From Stenotrophomonas maltophilia (lineage in GTDB: Bacteria; Pseudomonadota; Gammaproteobacteria; Xanthomonadales; Xanthomonadaceae), in assembly GCF_002138415.1 (NCBI RefSeq), contig NZ_CP015612.1, positions 3,512,001 through 3,576,000 of the forward strand: a stretch of 64,000 bases of DNA, read 5' to 3'. The position numbers and the translations under genes are program-made. The notes beneath the pieces are model-generated. The model was not told the DNA's origin and searched no databases. It saw nothing but the letters and a program-made list of their open reading frames with translations. Positions 27,173 through 35,329 of this stretch are shown in pieces (position 1 is the first letter of the stretch; the number at the start of each line of letters is the position of its first letter).

Positions 27173-28138
27173 CTAGGCAAGGGCACCGTCCGGCTCAAAG
27201 GGTCGGCCACTTCTCAGTACGCCCCAAACCAGATGGATGAGTTTACGCATCACCGCACACATGACGACCTTGAAGGGCTTTCCTTTCGCGCTGAGCCGGT
27301 CTGCAAAGGACTTCAGCGTAGGGTTGTGGGTCTTCCCGGTCAGCGCCGGCATGTACAGTTTCTTGCGGAAAACGGCATCGCCGACGCGTGATATCCGGGA
27401 TTTACCTTCGTAATTTCCTGATTGACGCTGGGCCGGATTCAGGCCCGCGTGGGCAACCACCTGGCGCACGTCGCTGTATTTGCTTAGATCCCCCAGCATG
27501 GCCAGCAGCTGGGCACTGCTGGTGTTGCCTATACCGGGAATGCTGGTAAGCAGTTGATGACGCCGGCGCAGGTCCGGATCGTTATCGATATGGTCCTCAA
27601 TCGCCTTTTGGACCTGCTTGATCTGCTCTTCCAGCGTCCGGATCACATCCTTGATCCCTTGCTGGACCGAGATATCGGCAACGTCCAGGCGGTTGTGCTC
27701 CATCTGCAGCATTTCCTGGAGGTCGTCTCGACGCCGTACCAAGGCGCGCAGCTTCACCTCCGAGGGGGTCGGCGGAACGTAGGGATGCAGCTTTTCCGGG
27801 CGTTGTGCCTCAAAGAACCGGGCAATCAGCTTGGCGTCGCTGCGATCCGTCTTGGTCCGGATTCCCTCCGCCTGCCCAAACGCCTTTACTCGGGCGGGAT
27901 TGGCCACATGAACCACCACCCCCGCCTCCACCAGGGCTCGAGCCAAGGCTTCGTGATAGATACCTGTAGCCTCCATGCCTACCGCCGCGTTCGGTGCATG
28001 CTTGGCGCGCCACGCAAGAAGCTCATCAAAGCCCTTTGGCGTATTGGGGAGTTTGGCCTTGGTTCGATACTTGCTGCCAGATAGTGGCACGGCGATATCA
28101 AAGGTCGCCTTGGCAGCGTCGATGCCGATAAATTGCAT
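27173..28138 (-). CDS. IS110-family transposase (DEDD recombinase)
   Basis: A 321-residue recombinase with a RuvC-like N-terminal domain: FIGIDAAKATFDIAV (first acidic residue), VGMEATGIYHEALARAL (second), and TKTDRSDAKLIARFF (last two). The transposase_20 domain follows with LLTSIPGIGNTSSAQLLAML and the serine-region VAHAGLNPAQRQSGNYEGKS typical of the catalytic C-terminal half. The ATG at 28138 gives the standard start; the frame extends further upstream to 28240 without homology. The gene appears intact. Confidence 0.94.
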   Translation of the reverse strand: MQFIGIDAAKATFDIAVPLSGSKYRTKAKLPNTPKGFDELLAWRAKHAPNAAVGMEATGIYHEALARALVEAGVVVHVANPARVKAFGQAEGIRTKTDRSDAKLIARFFEAQRPEKLHPYVPPTPSEVKLRALVRRRDDLQEMLQMEHNRLDVADISVQQGIKDVIRTLEEQIKQVQKAIEDHIDNDPDLRRRHQLLTSIPGIGNTSSAQLLAMLGDLSKYSDVRQVVAHAGLNPAQRQSGNYEGKSRISRVGDAVFRKKLYMPALTGKTHNPTLKSFADRLSAKGKPFKVVMCAVMRKLIHLVWGVLRSGRPFEPDGALA

Positions 28139-28228
28139 GATTTGGCTCCAGCTTGAACTTACGATCGTGATCGGAAGCCGCCAGCCTTGCCCTTGTGAGT
28201 ACAGGCTCTCACCCCATGGTGGGCCTAA
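28139..28228 (-). ncRNA. Candidate IS110 bridge-RNA region
   Basis: Non-coding strip between the transposase start and the element end. IS110 elements of the IS621 type encode a guide RNA here, upstream of the recombinase. A short stem GTGAG/CTCAC around TACAGGCT is visible at about 28195-28212. I cannot fold the whole region or define its guide loops, so this is a positional inference. Confidence 0.3.
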
Positions 28229-28376
28229 GATACCGTTCAAGTTCCAAGGCGGTGTCAGGCCGCCGACGCGCTGAATCTACTTTGCAAGCTCGAAGGCTTA
28301 AGAGCCGAGGCAGCGTCATCGGAGCCTCCCGGGTCACCGGGGGATTGTGCCTGATCAGGGCACGATCCAAGACACA

Positions 28377-28439
28377 AGAGCCGAGCCCACGCTCGGCTGC
28401 CTCTGCGCGAACAGCAGCCGAGCATGGGCTCGGCTCCAC
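28377..28439. repeat. SMAG-like palindrome pair with degenerate GTAG ends
   Basis: Two inverted copies of the AGCCGAGC...GCTCGGCT palindrome at 28377-28398 and 28416-28439. The outer tetranucleotides have drifted (ACAAG and CCAC instead of GTAG/CTAC). They lie just upstream of copL, between it and the IS110-family end. Confidence 0.8.
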
Positions 28440-28515
28440 ATTGGTGCTGGTCCAACCTTGAACCGGCCATTCAGCCGGAAGTGCATCCACGGCCGCTTGC
28501 GGCTAGATTAGCGCC

Positions 28516-28896
28516 ATGTCCCTCGCCTCGACCCTGCTCCGTGTCGTGCTCATGCTCAGCCTGCTGCTCAACGGGCTGAACGCGGCCATGGCCAGCGGTC
28601 ACGAGGAAATGGGCCGGATGGCCCACGCGGCAGCCGCCCTTGAAGGCGGCAATGCCGACTGCCACCACCACGCCGCCATGCACGCCGATCAGGCCCCGCA
28701 GGCCAAGGCCCCCGCCCACGACGCCCACTGCCAGATCAAGGACTGCGTGCGCAGTTGTGCCCAGCACCCGCTGCTGGTGGTATTGCCGCTGCCGGTCATG
28801 GCCGGCCCGGCGTTGTCGCTGGCCCCGCAGCCGATGCCGGCCACTGGCCGTCCGGCGCCGCCGCTGCCGCCGATCTCCCGCCCTCCCATCGGCTGA
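28516..28896 (+). CDS. copL: CopL-type copper-responsive regulator of copAB
   Basis: A 126-residue exported or membrane-anchored small protein placed directly before copA. The N-terminus (MSLASTLLRVVLMLSLLLNG) is a hydrophobic segment. The middle is rich in possible metal ligands: histidines, methionines and cysteines in ADCHHHAAMHAD and HDAHCQIKDCVRSCAQH. The C-terminus is proline-rich. In Xanthomonas, a short open frame copL upstream of copAB is required for copper induction; this gene matches that position, size and composition. How CopL works is not settled. The ribosome site is weak. Confidence 0.82.
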   Translation: MSLASTLLRVVLMLSLLLNGLNAAMASGHEEMGRMAHAAAALEGGNADCHHHAAMHADQAPQAKAPAHDAHCQIKDCVRSCAQHPLLVVLPLPVMAGPALSLAPQPMPATGRPAPPLPPISRPPIG

Positions 28897-28971
28897 TTCC
28901 ACACGCATCGTGCGCCCTGCGCACCGCAGCCGGCCGCCTGCCGGCGTCTTTACGTGTCTGGAGTCACCACC

Positions 28972-30783
28972 ATGAATACCCGTATTCCCCCCGGCCCGGG
29001 CGCTGTGCCCATGCCGTCGCGCCGCCTGTTCGTGCAGGGCCTGACCGCCGGCGGCGTGGTAGCCGGCATCGCCGCTGTCGGCGTGCCGCAGCGTGCGCTC
29101 GCCGCCGCCACGGCCGCCCCACGCCTGGCCGGCGCCCCCGCCGTGCTCAGCGACACCCGCATCGAACTGGCCATCGGCGAATCGCTGGCCAATTTCACCG
29201 GCCGCACCCGCCCGGCGATCACCGTCAACGGCTCACTGCCGGCACCGATCCTGCGCTGGCGCGAAGGCCAGACCGTGGACCTGTTCGTGCGCAACACGCT
29301 GGAACGGCACCCGACCTCGATCCACTGGCACGGCATCCTGCTGCCGGCCAACATGGACGGCGTGCCCGGCCTGAGCTTCAACGGCATCGGCCCCGGCGAG
29401 ACCTACCACTATCATTTCGAACTGAAGCAGTCGGGCACCTACTGGTACCACAGCCACTCGATGTTCCAGGAACAGGCTGGTCTGTACGGCGCGCTGATCA
29501 TCGATCCCGCCGAGCCGGCGCCGTACCGTCATGATCGCGAGCACGTGATCATGCTGTCCGACTGGACCGACATGGACCCGGGCGCGCTGTTCCGCCGCAT
29601 GAAAAAGCTGGCGGCGTATGACAACTACTACATGCGCACGCTGCCGGACTTCCTGCGCGACGCGAAGCGCGACGGCTGGTCTGCAGCGCTGTCCGACCGT
29701 GGCATGTGGGGCCGGATGCGGATGACGCCCACCGACCTGTCCGACGTCAATGCCAACACCTACACCTACCTGATGAACGGCACCGCCCCGGCCGGCAACT
29801 GGACCGGCCTGTTCCGCAGTGGCGAGAAGGTGCTGCTGCGCTTCATCAACGGCGGGTCGATGACCTACTTCGACGTGCGCATCCCCGGTTTGAAAATGAC
29901 CGTGGTCGCTGCCGATGGCCAGTACATCCACCCGGTCAGCATCGACGAGTTCCGCATCGCTCCAGCCGAGACCTACGACGTGCTGGTGGAACCGAGCGGC
30001 CAGGATGCCTACACCATCTTCTGCCAGGACATGGGCCGCACCGGCTACGCTGCGGGCACGCTGGCCGTACGTCATGGCTTGCAGGCGCCGATTCCTGAGC
30101 GCGACCGGCGCGTGCTGTTGACCATGGCTGACATGGGCCACGACATGGGCGGTGGTGGCCACGGCGGTCACGACATGGCCGCGATGAAGGGCATGGAAGG
30201 CGGCTGCGGCGCCAGCATGGGCCACGGCGCGCACGGCGGCAGCGATACCGCCAGCAAGGCACCGAAGCACCCGGCCAGCGAGCGCAACAACCCGCTGGTG
30301 GACATGCAGAGTTCGGCCACCGAGCCGAAGCTGGACGACCCCGGCATCGGCCTGCGCGACAACGGCCGCCAGGTACTGACCTACGGCGCGATGCGCAGCC
30401 TGTTCGAAGACCCGGATGGCCGCGAACCCAGTCGCGAGATCGAACTGCACCTGACCGGCCACATGGAGAAATTCTCCTGGTCGTTCGATGGCGTCCCGTT
30501 CGCCAGCGCCGAACCGCTGCGGCTGAACTACGGCGAACGCATGCGCATCGTGCTGGTCAACGACACCATGATGCAGCACCCGATCCACCTGCACGGGGTA
30601 TGGAGCGACCTGGAAAACGCGCAGGGCGAGTTCCAGCTGCGCAAGCACACCATCGACATGCCGCCGGGCACCCGCCGCAGCTATCGCGTGCGCGCCGATG
30701 CACTCGGCCGCTGGGCCTACCACTGCCATCTGCTGTACCACATGGAAGCGGGCATGATGCGCGAAGTGAGGATCGAAGAATGA
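28972..30783 (+). CDS. copA: CopA, multicopper oxidase of copper resistance
   Basis: Periplasmic multicopper oxidase of 603 residues that probably oxidises Cu(I) and binds copper. A twin-arginine signal (SRRLFVQGLTAGGVVAGIAA) begins at about residue 15. Copper ligands are visible as SIHWHGILLP, TYWYHSHSMFQEQ, HPIHLHGVWSD and the type-1 site WAYHCHLLYHMEAGMM. Residues 385-435 form a methionine/histidine-rich insert (MADMGHDMGGGGHGGHDMAA), characteristic of CopA/PcoA. The ATG at 28972 puts the Tat motif at the right distance; MSGVTT upstream adds six residues without support. It overlaps copB by 4 bases. Confidence 0.95.
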   Translation: MNTRIPPGPGAVPMPSRRLFVQGLTAGGVVAGIAAVGVPQRALAAATAAPRLAGAPAVLSDTRIELAIGESLANFTGRTRPAITVNGSLPAPILRWREGQTVDLFVRNTLERHPTSIHWHGILLPANMDGVPGLSFNGIGPGETYHYHFELKQSGTYWYHSHSMFQEQAGLYGALIIDPAEPAPYRHDREHVIMLSDWTDMDPGALFRRMKKLAAYDNYYMRTLPDFLRDAKRDGWSAALSDRGMWGRMRMTPTDLSDVNANTYTYLMNGTAPAGNWTGLFRSGEKVLLRFINGGSMTYFDVRIPGLKMTVVAADGQYIHPVSIDEFRIAPAETYDVLVEPSGQDAYTIFCQDMGRTGYAAGTLAVRHGLQAPIPERDRRVLLTMADMGHDMGGGGHGGHDMAAMKGMEGGCGASMGHGAHGGSDTASKAPKHPASERNNPLVDMQSSATEPKLDDPGIGLRDNGRQVLTYGAMRSLFEDPDGREPSREIELHLTGHMEKFSWSFDGVPFASAEPLRLNYGERMRIVLVNDTMMQHPIHLHGVWSDLENAQGEFQLRKHTIDMPPGTRRSYRVRADALGRWAYHCHLLYHMEAGMMREVRIEE

Positions 30784-31805
30784 GCCGCCCACTGCTTTCC
30801 CCCAGCCTGCTGGCCCTGGGCCTGGCCGCCGCATTGCCGGTGTTCGCGCAGTCGCACGCTGGCCATGACATGGCCGCGATGGATCCGCCCGCAAAGACCG
30901 CGAAGAAGCCGGTCGAACAGGTCGATCATTCGAAGATGGATCATTCGAAGATGGATCCGGGTGCGATGGATCACTCGGCCATGGATCACTCGAAGATGGA
31001 CCATGGTGCGACGCAGCCGGCGACGATGGACCATTCCACGATGGACCACGCCGCGATGGGCCACACCGCGATGGGCCACGGATCGCCTGCACCGACCGAA
31101 CCGCGCGAGCCGATCCCGGTCCCGACCGACGCCGACCGCGCCGCTGCCTTCCCGCCCATCGCCCATGGTGCGATGGAGCATGCGCCGGAAATCAACAGCC
31201 TGCTGCTGATCGACCGCCTCGAACACTGGGATGGCAAGAGCAGCAACGGCCAGGCCTGGGAGGCGACCGGCTGGATCGGCGGCAACATCAACCGTCTGTG
31301 GTTGCGTACCGATGGCGAACGCAGCCGTGGCCGCACCGAATCGTCGTCACTGGAAGCGCTGTACGGCCGCAGCGTGTCGCCGTGGTGGGACGTGCTGGTC
31401 GGCGTGCGCCAGGACTTCCGCCCGGCCGACTCGCGCACGTGGGCAGCCATCGGCATCCAGGGCCTGGCGCCGTACAAGTTCGAAAGCTCGGCCACGCTGT
31501 ACATGGGCTCCGGTGGCCAGGTGCTGGCCAAGGCCGAGGTTGAGTACGACGTGCTGCTGACCAACCGCCTGATCCTGCAACCGCTGCTGGAAGCCACCGT
31601 CGCGGCCAAGGATGAACCGGAGTACGGCATTGGTCGCGGACTGAACAAGGTGGAGGCCGGTCTGCGCCTGCGCTATGAGTTCAGCCGCCGCTTCGCGCCG
31701 TACATCGGCATCAGCCACGAACGCACGTTTGGCGACACCGCCGACTATGCCGGTGACCACGCGCGCGACACCCGCTGGGTCGCCGGCGTGCGCATGTGGT
31801 TCTGA
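30780..31805 (+). CDS. copB: CopB, outer-membrane copper-binding protein
   Basis: A 341-residue protein with signal peptide LLSPSLLALGLAAALPVFAQ. Residues 28-100 are repeats of MDHSKMDH/MDHSAMDH type, a dense methionine/histidine copper-binding tract. The rest is the CopB beta-barrel domain (INSLLLIDRLEHWDGK through RDTRWVAGVRMWF, ending in an aromatic residue as outer-membrane proteins do). The ATG overlaps the copA stop as ATGA. Together with CopA it should sequester copper outside the cytoplasm. It is shorter than some homologues only in the repeat tract. Confidence 0.94.
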   Translation: MSRPLLSPSLLALGLAAALPVFAQSHAGHDMAAMDPPAKTAKKPVEQVDHSKMDHSKMDPGAMDHSAMDHSKMDHGATQPATMDHSTMDHAAMGHTAMGHGSPAPTEPREPIPVPTDADRAAAFPPIAHGAMEHAPEINSLLLIDRLEHWDGKSSNGQAWEATGWIGGNINRLWLRTDGERSRGRTESSSLEALYGRSVSPWWDVLVGVRQDFRPADSRTWAAIGIQGLAPYKFESSATLYMGSGGQVLAKAEVEYDVLLTNRLILQPLLEATVAAKDEPEYGIGRGLNKVEAGLRLRYEFSRRFAPYIGISHERTFGDTADYAGDHARDTRWVAGVRMWF

Positions 31806-31886
31806 GCAGCGGTTCGTGAGCAATGGCCAGCCCCGGCAGTCGCCGGGGCCGGCTACACTGCGCCACGCTCCATTGCAGGCCCCGCC

Positions 31887-32399
31887 ATGTCGTTGCAGAT
31901 CCGCCGCGCCACCCTTGCCGATGTCGACGCCCTGTCGGCCATTGCGATTGCCACCTACAACGAAACCTGGGGTGATTCCTATCCACCGCAGCAGCTGCAC
32001 GATTTCCTGCAGGACCACTACAGCAGCGAACCGCAGCGTATCGAACTGTCCGATCCACGCAGTGCCATCTGGCTGTTGATGGACGGTGACACCGTGGTCG
32101 GTTATCTGGCCGCCGGCGCCAACACCCTGCCGCACACGGATGCACGCGAGGGCGACATCGAACTGAAGCGGTTCTACATCCTGGCTGCACACCAGAACGG
32201 CGGCCATGGTGCACGCCTGATGGATGCGTTCATGGCCTGGCTGGACCAGCCGCAGCGCCGCACCCTGTGGGTGGGCGTGTGGGAAGAGAATTTCGGTGCG
32301 CAACGCTTCTACGCGCGCTATGGCTGCAGCAAGGTTGGCGAGTACGACTTCATCGTCGGCGACACCCACGACCGCGAGTTCATCCTGCGGCGGCCGTGA
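31887..32399 (+). CDS. GNAT-family N-acetyltransferase
   Basis: A 170-residue acetyl-CoA-dependent enzyme. It starts IRRATLADVDALSAIAIATY; the acetyl-CoA loop lies in LAAHQNGGHGARLMDAFMAW and the C-terminal strand is WEENFGAQRFYARYGCSKVGE. The family acetylates amines of small molecules or proteins; the substrate is not deducible. It resembles the GNAT at 55848-56369 over its whole length (shared ENFGAQRFYARYG and the LP..D...GD.ELKR.Y stretch), so the two are paralogues. Downstream is a SMAG palindrome. Confidence 0.87.
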   Translation: MSLQIRRATLADVDALSAIAIATYNETWGDSYPPQQLHDFLQDHYSSEPQRIELSDPRSAIWLLMDGDTVVGYLAAGANTLPHTDAREGDIELKRFYILAAHQNGGHGARLMDAFMAWLDQPQRRTLWVGVWEENFGAQRFYARYGCSKVGEYDFIVGDTHDREFILRRP

Positions 32400-32412
32400 T
32401 CACGCGGCCCTT

Positions 32413-32437
32413 GTAGAGTCGAGCATGGCTCGACTCT
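32413..32437 (+). repeat. SMAG palindrome
   Basis: GTAGAGTCGAGCATGGCTCG is followed by ACTCT, a perfect GTCGAGC/GCTCGAC stem with a GTAG end. A single unit between the GNAT gene and the convergent zinc-ribbon gene, possibly acting as a shared 3' structure. Confidence 0.88.
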
Positions 32438-32453
32438 GCAAAAAGCGAAGCGC

Positions 32454-32762
32454 CTAGAAGTCGAACAATTCCGACAGGAAGCTGTCCTTCTTCTTTTTCT
32501 TGTAGCCGTGGCCACGGTTGTCCTCGTAGCGCTGGCCGAGGTGGCGGGTATCACGGTGCATCACCGGTGGCGGCGCGGATGCCGGCTGAGCCTGCACGGG
32601 CGCTGGCGGCGGCGCGGCCGCACCGGCACCCGCGCGTTCGATGATCTTGTCCAGTTCACCCCGGTCCAGCCAGACACCGCGGCAGCCGGGGCAATAGTCG
32701 ATCTCGATGCCATGGCGTTCGGCCATCTGCAGGGTCTGGGTCTTGCACACGGGGCACAGCAT
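32454..32762 (-). CDS. TFIIB-type zinc-ribbon protein
   Basis: A 102-residue protein. Residues 1-42 form a zinc ribbon with paired cysteines in MLCPVCKTQTLQMAERHG and DYCPGCRGVWLDRGELDKII, a well-known small-domain family. A proline/alanine-rich linker follows, then a lysine patch and acidic/aromatic tail (KKKKKDSFLSELFDF). The ATG at 32762 has AGGAG eight bases upstream; the ATG at 32768 is too close to it. Function unknown. It is divergent from the CPBP gene. Confidence 0.82.
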   Translation of the reverse strand: MLCPVCKTQTLQMAERHGIEIDYCPGCRGVWLDRGELDKIIERAGAGAAAPPPAPVQAQPASAPPPVMHRDTRHLGQRYEDNRGHGYKKKKKDSFLSELFDF

Positions 32763-32911
32763 CGGCATTGCTCCTGTCGGTCTGGCATCGACTGTACCTG
32801 CCCTGTGATGACTGTGCGGCAACGCATGACCGATGGCACGGGGACTTCCGGCGCGTGCCCGCTTCCCTGCTACCCCGCAGACTGAAACCCTGTTCCGCAG
32901 GGAATGCGTAC

Positions 32912-33679
32912 ATGACCGTGTTGTCCCGTCTGCCCACCTCCGCGCGCCTGTTGCTGGTCCTGCTGGGCGTCGGCCTCGGCCTGAACCTGCGCGATATCGC
33001 CGCGGCCATCGGCACACCGATTCCCGCACTGCCCATTCCCTATGGCGGCAGCCTGTTGGACAACACGCTGGCGGTACTGGTGGCACTGCTGCTGGCCGCG
33101 CTGCTGCGACCCCGTGGCATGAGCCTGCTGGCCAGCCTCGGGTTGCGCGGGAATGGCTGGGGTGGCCCGATGTGGGTGCTGCTGGCCAGCCTGCCCTGCT
33201 GGCTGGGCCTGGCGGTGCTCGGCACGCCGAACACCGCGCTGACCGCGCTGGACGCCACCATGCTGGCCGTGCTGTTCCCGCTGGCCGAGGAAGTGCTGTT
33301 CCGCGGCCTCGGCTTCGTGCTGCTGGTGAAGATCTTGCGTGGTGCCTGGCCGCTACTCGCGCTGCCGCAGGCATTGCTGTTCGGCATGGTGCACTGGCTC
33401 GGCTTCGGCGGGTTGCACGGTGGCGGCATCGCGCTGTTCGTCGGCGCGGTGATCGCCCTGGGCGGCTTCATCTTCGCCTGGCTCGACCACCTCGACGGCG
33501 ACACCCTGTGGTGCGGCCTGGTCCTGCACGTTTCGATGAACCTGGCCTGGAATGCGTTCAGCCTCGATGACGCCGTTGCACTGGGCTGGCAGACCACCAG
33601 CCTGCGCATCGGCACGGCCCTGCTGGCGGTGCTGGTGCTGGCCTGGCACCTCCACCGCCAGCGGCGCGGACGCTTGTAA
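32912..33679 (+). CDS. CPBP-family intramembrane metalloprotease
   Basis: A 255-residue protein with about seven or eight membrane segments. The three CPBP (CaaX-protease-like) motifs are present: EEVLFRGLGF near residues 128-137 (glutamates and arginine), LLFGMVHWLG with the second-motif histidine near 160, and LVLHVSMNLAWNAF with the last histidine/asparagine. Such enzymes cleave or modify small peptides and membrane proteins; no bacteriocin or substrate gene is adjacent. The ATG at 32912 begins MTVLSRLPTSARLLLVLLGV. The frame stays open upstream to 32768 without homology. Confidence 0.87.
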   Translation: MTVLSRLPTSARLLLVLLGVGLGLNLRDIAAAIGTPIPALPIPYGGSLLDNTLAVLVALLLAALLRPRGMSLLASLGLRGNGWGGPMWVLLASLPCWLGLAVLGTPNTALTALDATMLAVLFPLAEEVLFRGLGFVLLVKILRGAWPLLALPQALLFGMVHWLGFGGLHGGGIALFVGAVIALGGFIFAWLDHLDGDTLWCGLVLHVSMNLAWNAFSLDDAVALGWQTTSLRIGTALLAVLVLAWHLHRQRRGRL

Positions 33680-33773
33680 CGCCCACTTAGCTTGCCGTGC
33701 ACGCCGGGCTCACTACCGGCTTGCGCATACTTGCGCGCCTTTCGCTCCCCCTGTTGTCCGGAGTTGCCGCGTC

Positions 33774-34199
33774 ATGTTGCTGTCCAAGCGCTTTGTGGAA
33801 CCGCGCGTCCTGCTGATCGAGGACGCCGAGGAAACCCAGGAACTCAGTCGTCTCGCCCTGGAAAGCCAGGCCTGCCAGGTCACCGCTGTCAGCAGCGCCG
33901 AGGCCGCGCTGGGCCTGCTCAACGCTGGCGAACCATTCGACCTGCTGTTCACCGACGTCTGCCTGGGCGGCATCAGCGGCATCGAAACCGCCAACCGCGT
34001 GCGCGAGCACCTGCCGCAGCTGCCGATCCTGGTCACCTCCGGCATGGACCAGCACCGCGTGCTGCCGCAGCTGCGCGCCGGAATCCACTTCCTGCCCAAG
34101 CCGTACAGCATGAGCGAGCTGCTCGATGCCATCCGCCTGTGCTTCCGCCATGCAGCGGATGCCACGTTGATGCCGCCGCCGCAGGCCAGCGCGGCCTGA
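33774..34199 (+). CDS. Receiver-only response regulator
   Basis: A 141-residue single receiver domain. The acidic pocket is VLLIEDAEETQELS, the phosphoacceptor aspartate sits in LLFTDVCLGGISGIE, the serine/threonine switch in PILVTSGMDQ, and the conserved lysine in HFLPKPYSMSELLD. No output domain and no kinase gene nearby, so its partner is unknown. Receivers of this kind are often cognate to hybrid kinases. The ATG at 33774 follows a weak TCCGGAG site. A short palindrome pair follows the stop. Confidence 0.87.
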   Translation: MLLSKRFVEPRVLLIEDAEETQELSRLALESQACQVTAVSSAEAALGLLNAGEPFDLLFTDVCLGGISGIETANRVREHLPQLPILVTSGMDQHRVLPQLRAGIHFLPKPYSMSELLDAIRLCFRHAADATLMPPPQASAA

Positions 34200-34206
34200 G
34201 GCAATC

Positions 34207-34295
34207 ATCCACGCATGGCGTGGATCTACTGATTCCGTTTCTCGTCGGCGTGGATCTTCGTCAACACCCCCGATAGATCCACGCCATGCGTGGAT
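34207..34295. repeat. SMAG-like inverted pair
   Basis: The first unit at 34207-34229 is ATCCACGCATGGCGTGGATC ending in CTAC. The second at 34272-34295 is the inverted form with GATAG in place of GTAG and the stem ATCCACGC/GCGTGGAT. They lie between the receiver gene and the convergent esterase gene. Confidence 0.85.
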
Positions 34296-34306
34296 TGAAC
34301 CTGGGA

Positions 34307-35245
34307 TCAACCGCTGCTGTACGGCCCGGTACCCGGGAACACCTTCAACAACGCGCGGGTGATCATGTCCGGGTACACCGTGAAGTGGTCCTCGTCGTCG
34401 ATCACCATGTTCTCCACCTTCAACGAGCGCCCACTGCCGCGCAGCTGCTCGGCGAACTCGGCGTTGTGGCGCAGCATGTCGTTGCGGGTGAAATAGCGCG
34501 GTTCGGGCTTGACCGTCTCGAAGCTGCCGACTGACAGCACCACGGTGGTCGACTGCGCAGGCGCCGTGGCCTCGGCCTGCAGGCGCGGCACAAGATGGTT
34601 GTCGAACCACAGCGACGGGCTGGACAGGATGTAGGTACGGAACATGTCCGGACGCGTGGTCAGCACGTAGGCACCGAACAGGCCGCCATAGGAATGGCCA
34701 GCATAGGCGCGTCGCGCCGGATCGGTGCGGTAGTGTGCATCGATCATCGGCAGCACGTGCTCGGCGAGGAAATCGCGGTAATGTGCCGCGCCGCCGTAGC
34801 TGACGTCATCGCTGTAGTCGCGCGGGTCGGTACGCGCCGGATTGCTGGGGGTGTAATCACGCGAACGGCTCTGCTTCGAAGTCAGGCCCTCCTGCGGCGG
34901 CAGCCCGACCAGGATGAAATCCTCGATGTTGACGCCCTTCTGCCCGACCATGTTGCGCACGCTGCGCACCAGCGGGAAGCTGTACAGCGCATCGGTTACG
35001 TACAGCACCGGATAGTGCTTTTCAGGGTGCGCGGCATAGTCGGCCGGCAGTGCCACCCAGATCGGGTAATCGCGGCCGACCGGATCGTGCACGCGCAGCG
35101 CCTCGGTATCCGGCAGCACCACGCCCGGCGCGGCGGTGGCCGCGCTTTCCTTCGCTTCATTCTGGGTTGCCGGTGGCGCCACCGACATCGCACAACCACT
35201 CACGGCCAGGCAGGCCGCCACACTCCATCCACGCACACGCTGCAT
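34307..35245 (-). CDS. Exported esterase of the EstD/BesA-like alpha/beta-hydrolase family
   Basis: A 312-residue hydrolase with a lipoprotein-like signal (MQRVRGWSVAACLAVSGC; lipobox cysteine at 18). The nucleophile elbow is YAGHSYGGLFGAYVL (serine in GHSYG), the acid is likely within DHF-type VIDDEDHFTVYPDMI, whose histidine completes the triad. The family hydrolyses siderophore or other esters; no siderophore genes are near. The ATG at 35245 has GGGAGAG seven bases before it. It is followed at 84 bp, in order of transcription, after a second related esterase gene, so the two form a tandem pair. Confidence 0.83.
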   Translation of the reverse strand: MQRVRGWSVAACLAVSGCAMSVAPPATQNEAKESAATAAPGVVLPDTEALRVHDPVGRDYPIWVALPADYAAHPEKHYPVLYVTDALYSFPLVRSVRNMVGQKGVNIEDFILVGLPPQEGLTSKQSRSRDYTPSNPARTDPRDYSDDVSYGGAAHYRDFLAEHVLPMIDAHYRTDPARRAYAGHSYGGLFGAYVLTTRPDMFRTYILSSPSLWFDNHLVPRLQAEATAPAQSTTVVLSVGSFETVKPEPRYFTRNDMLRHNAEFAEQLRGSGRSLKVENMVIDDEDHFTVYPDMITRALLKVFPGTGPYSSG

Positions 35246-35329
35246 CCACGCTCTCCCGTTGCGGGCGGCGCACCCGGGTGGCGCCGCTATCGCATCCTCA
35301 CACGTCGCGCGGCGCTGCGCCACGCGCGG

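Larger units (their letters stand above)
27153..28237 (-). mobile_element. IS110-family insertion sequence (boundaries approximate)
   Basis: A single DEDD-type transposase gene with no inverted repeats, as expected for IS110. AGATACCGT occurs at 27153-27161 and again at 28229-28237 and may mark the recombined target/core sequence. A perfect 20-bp palindrome at 27165-27184 overlaps the transposase stop codon. About 90 bp of non-coding DNA lies between the transposase start and the right repeat. Exact ends need comparison with an empty site. Confidence 0.75.
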
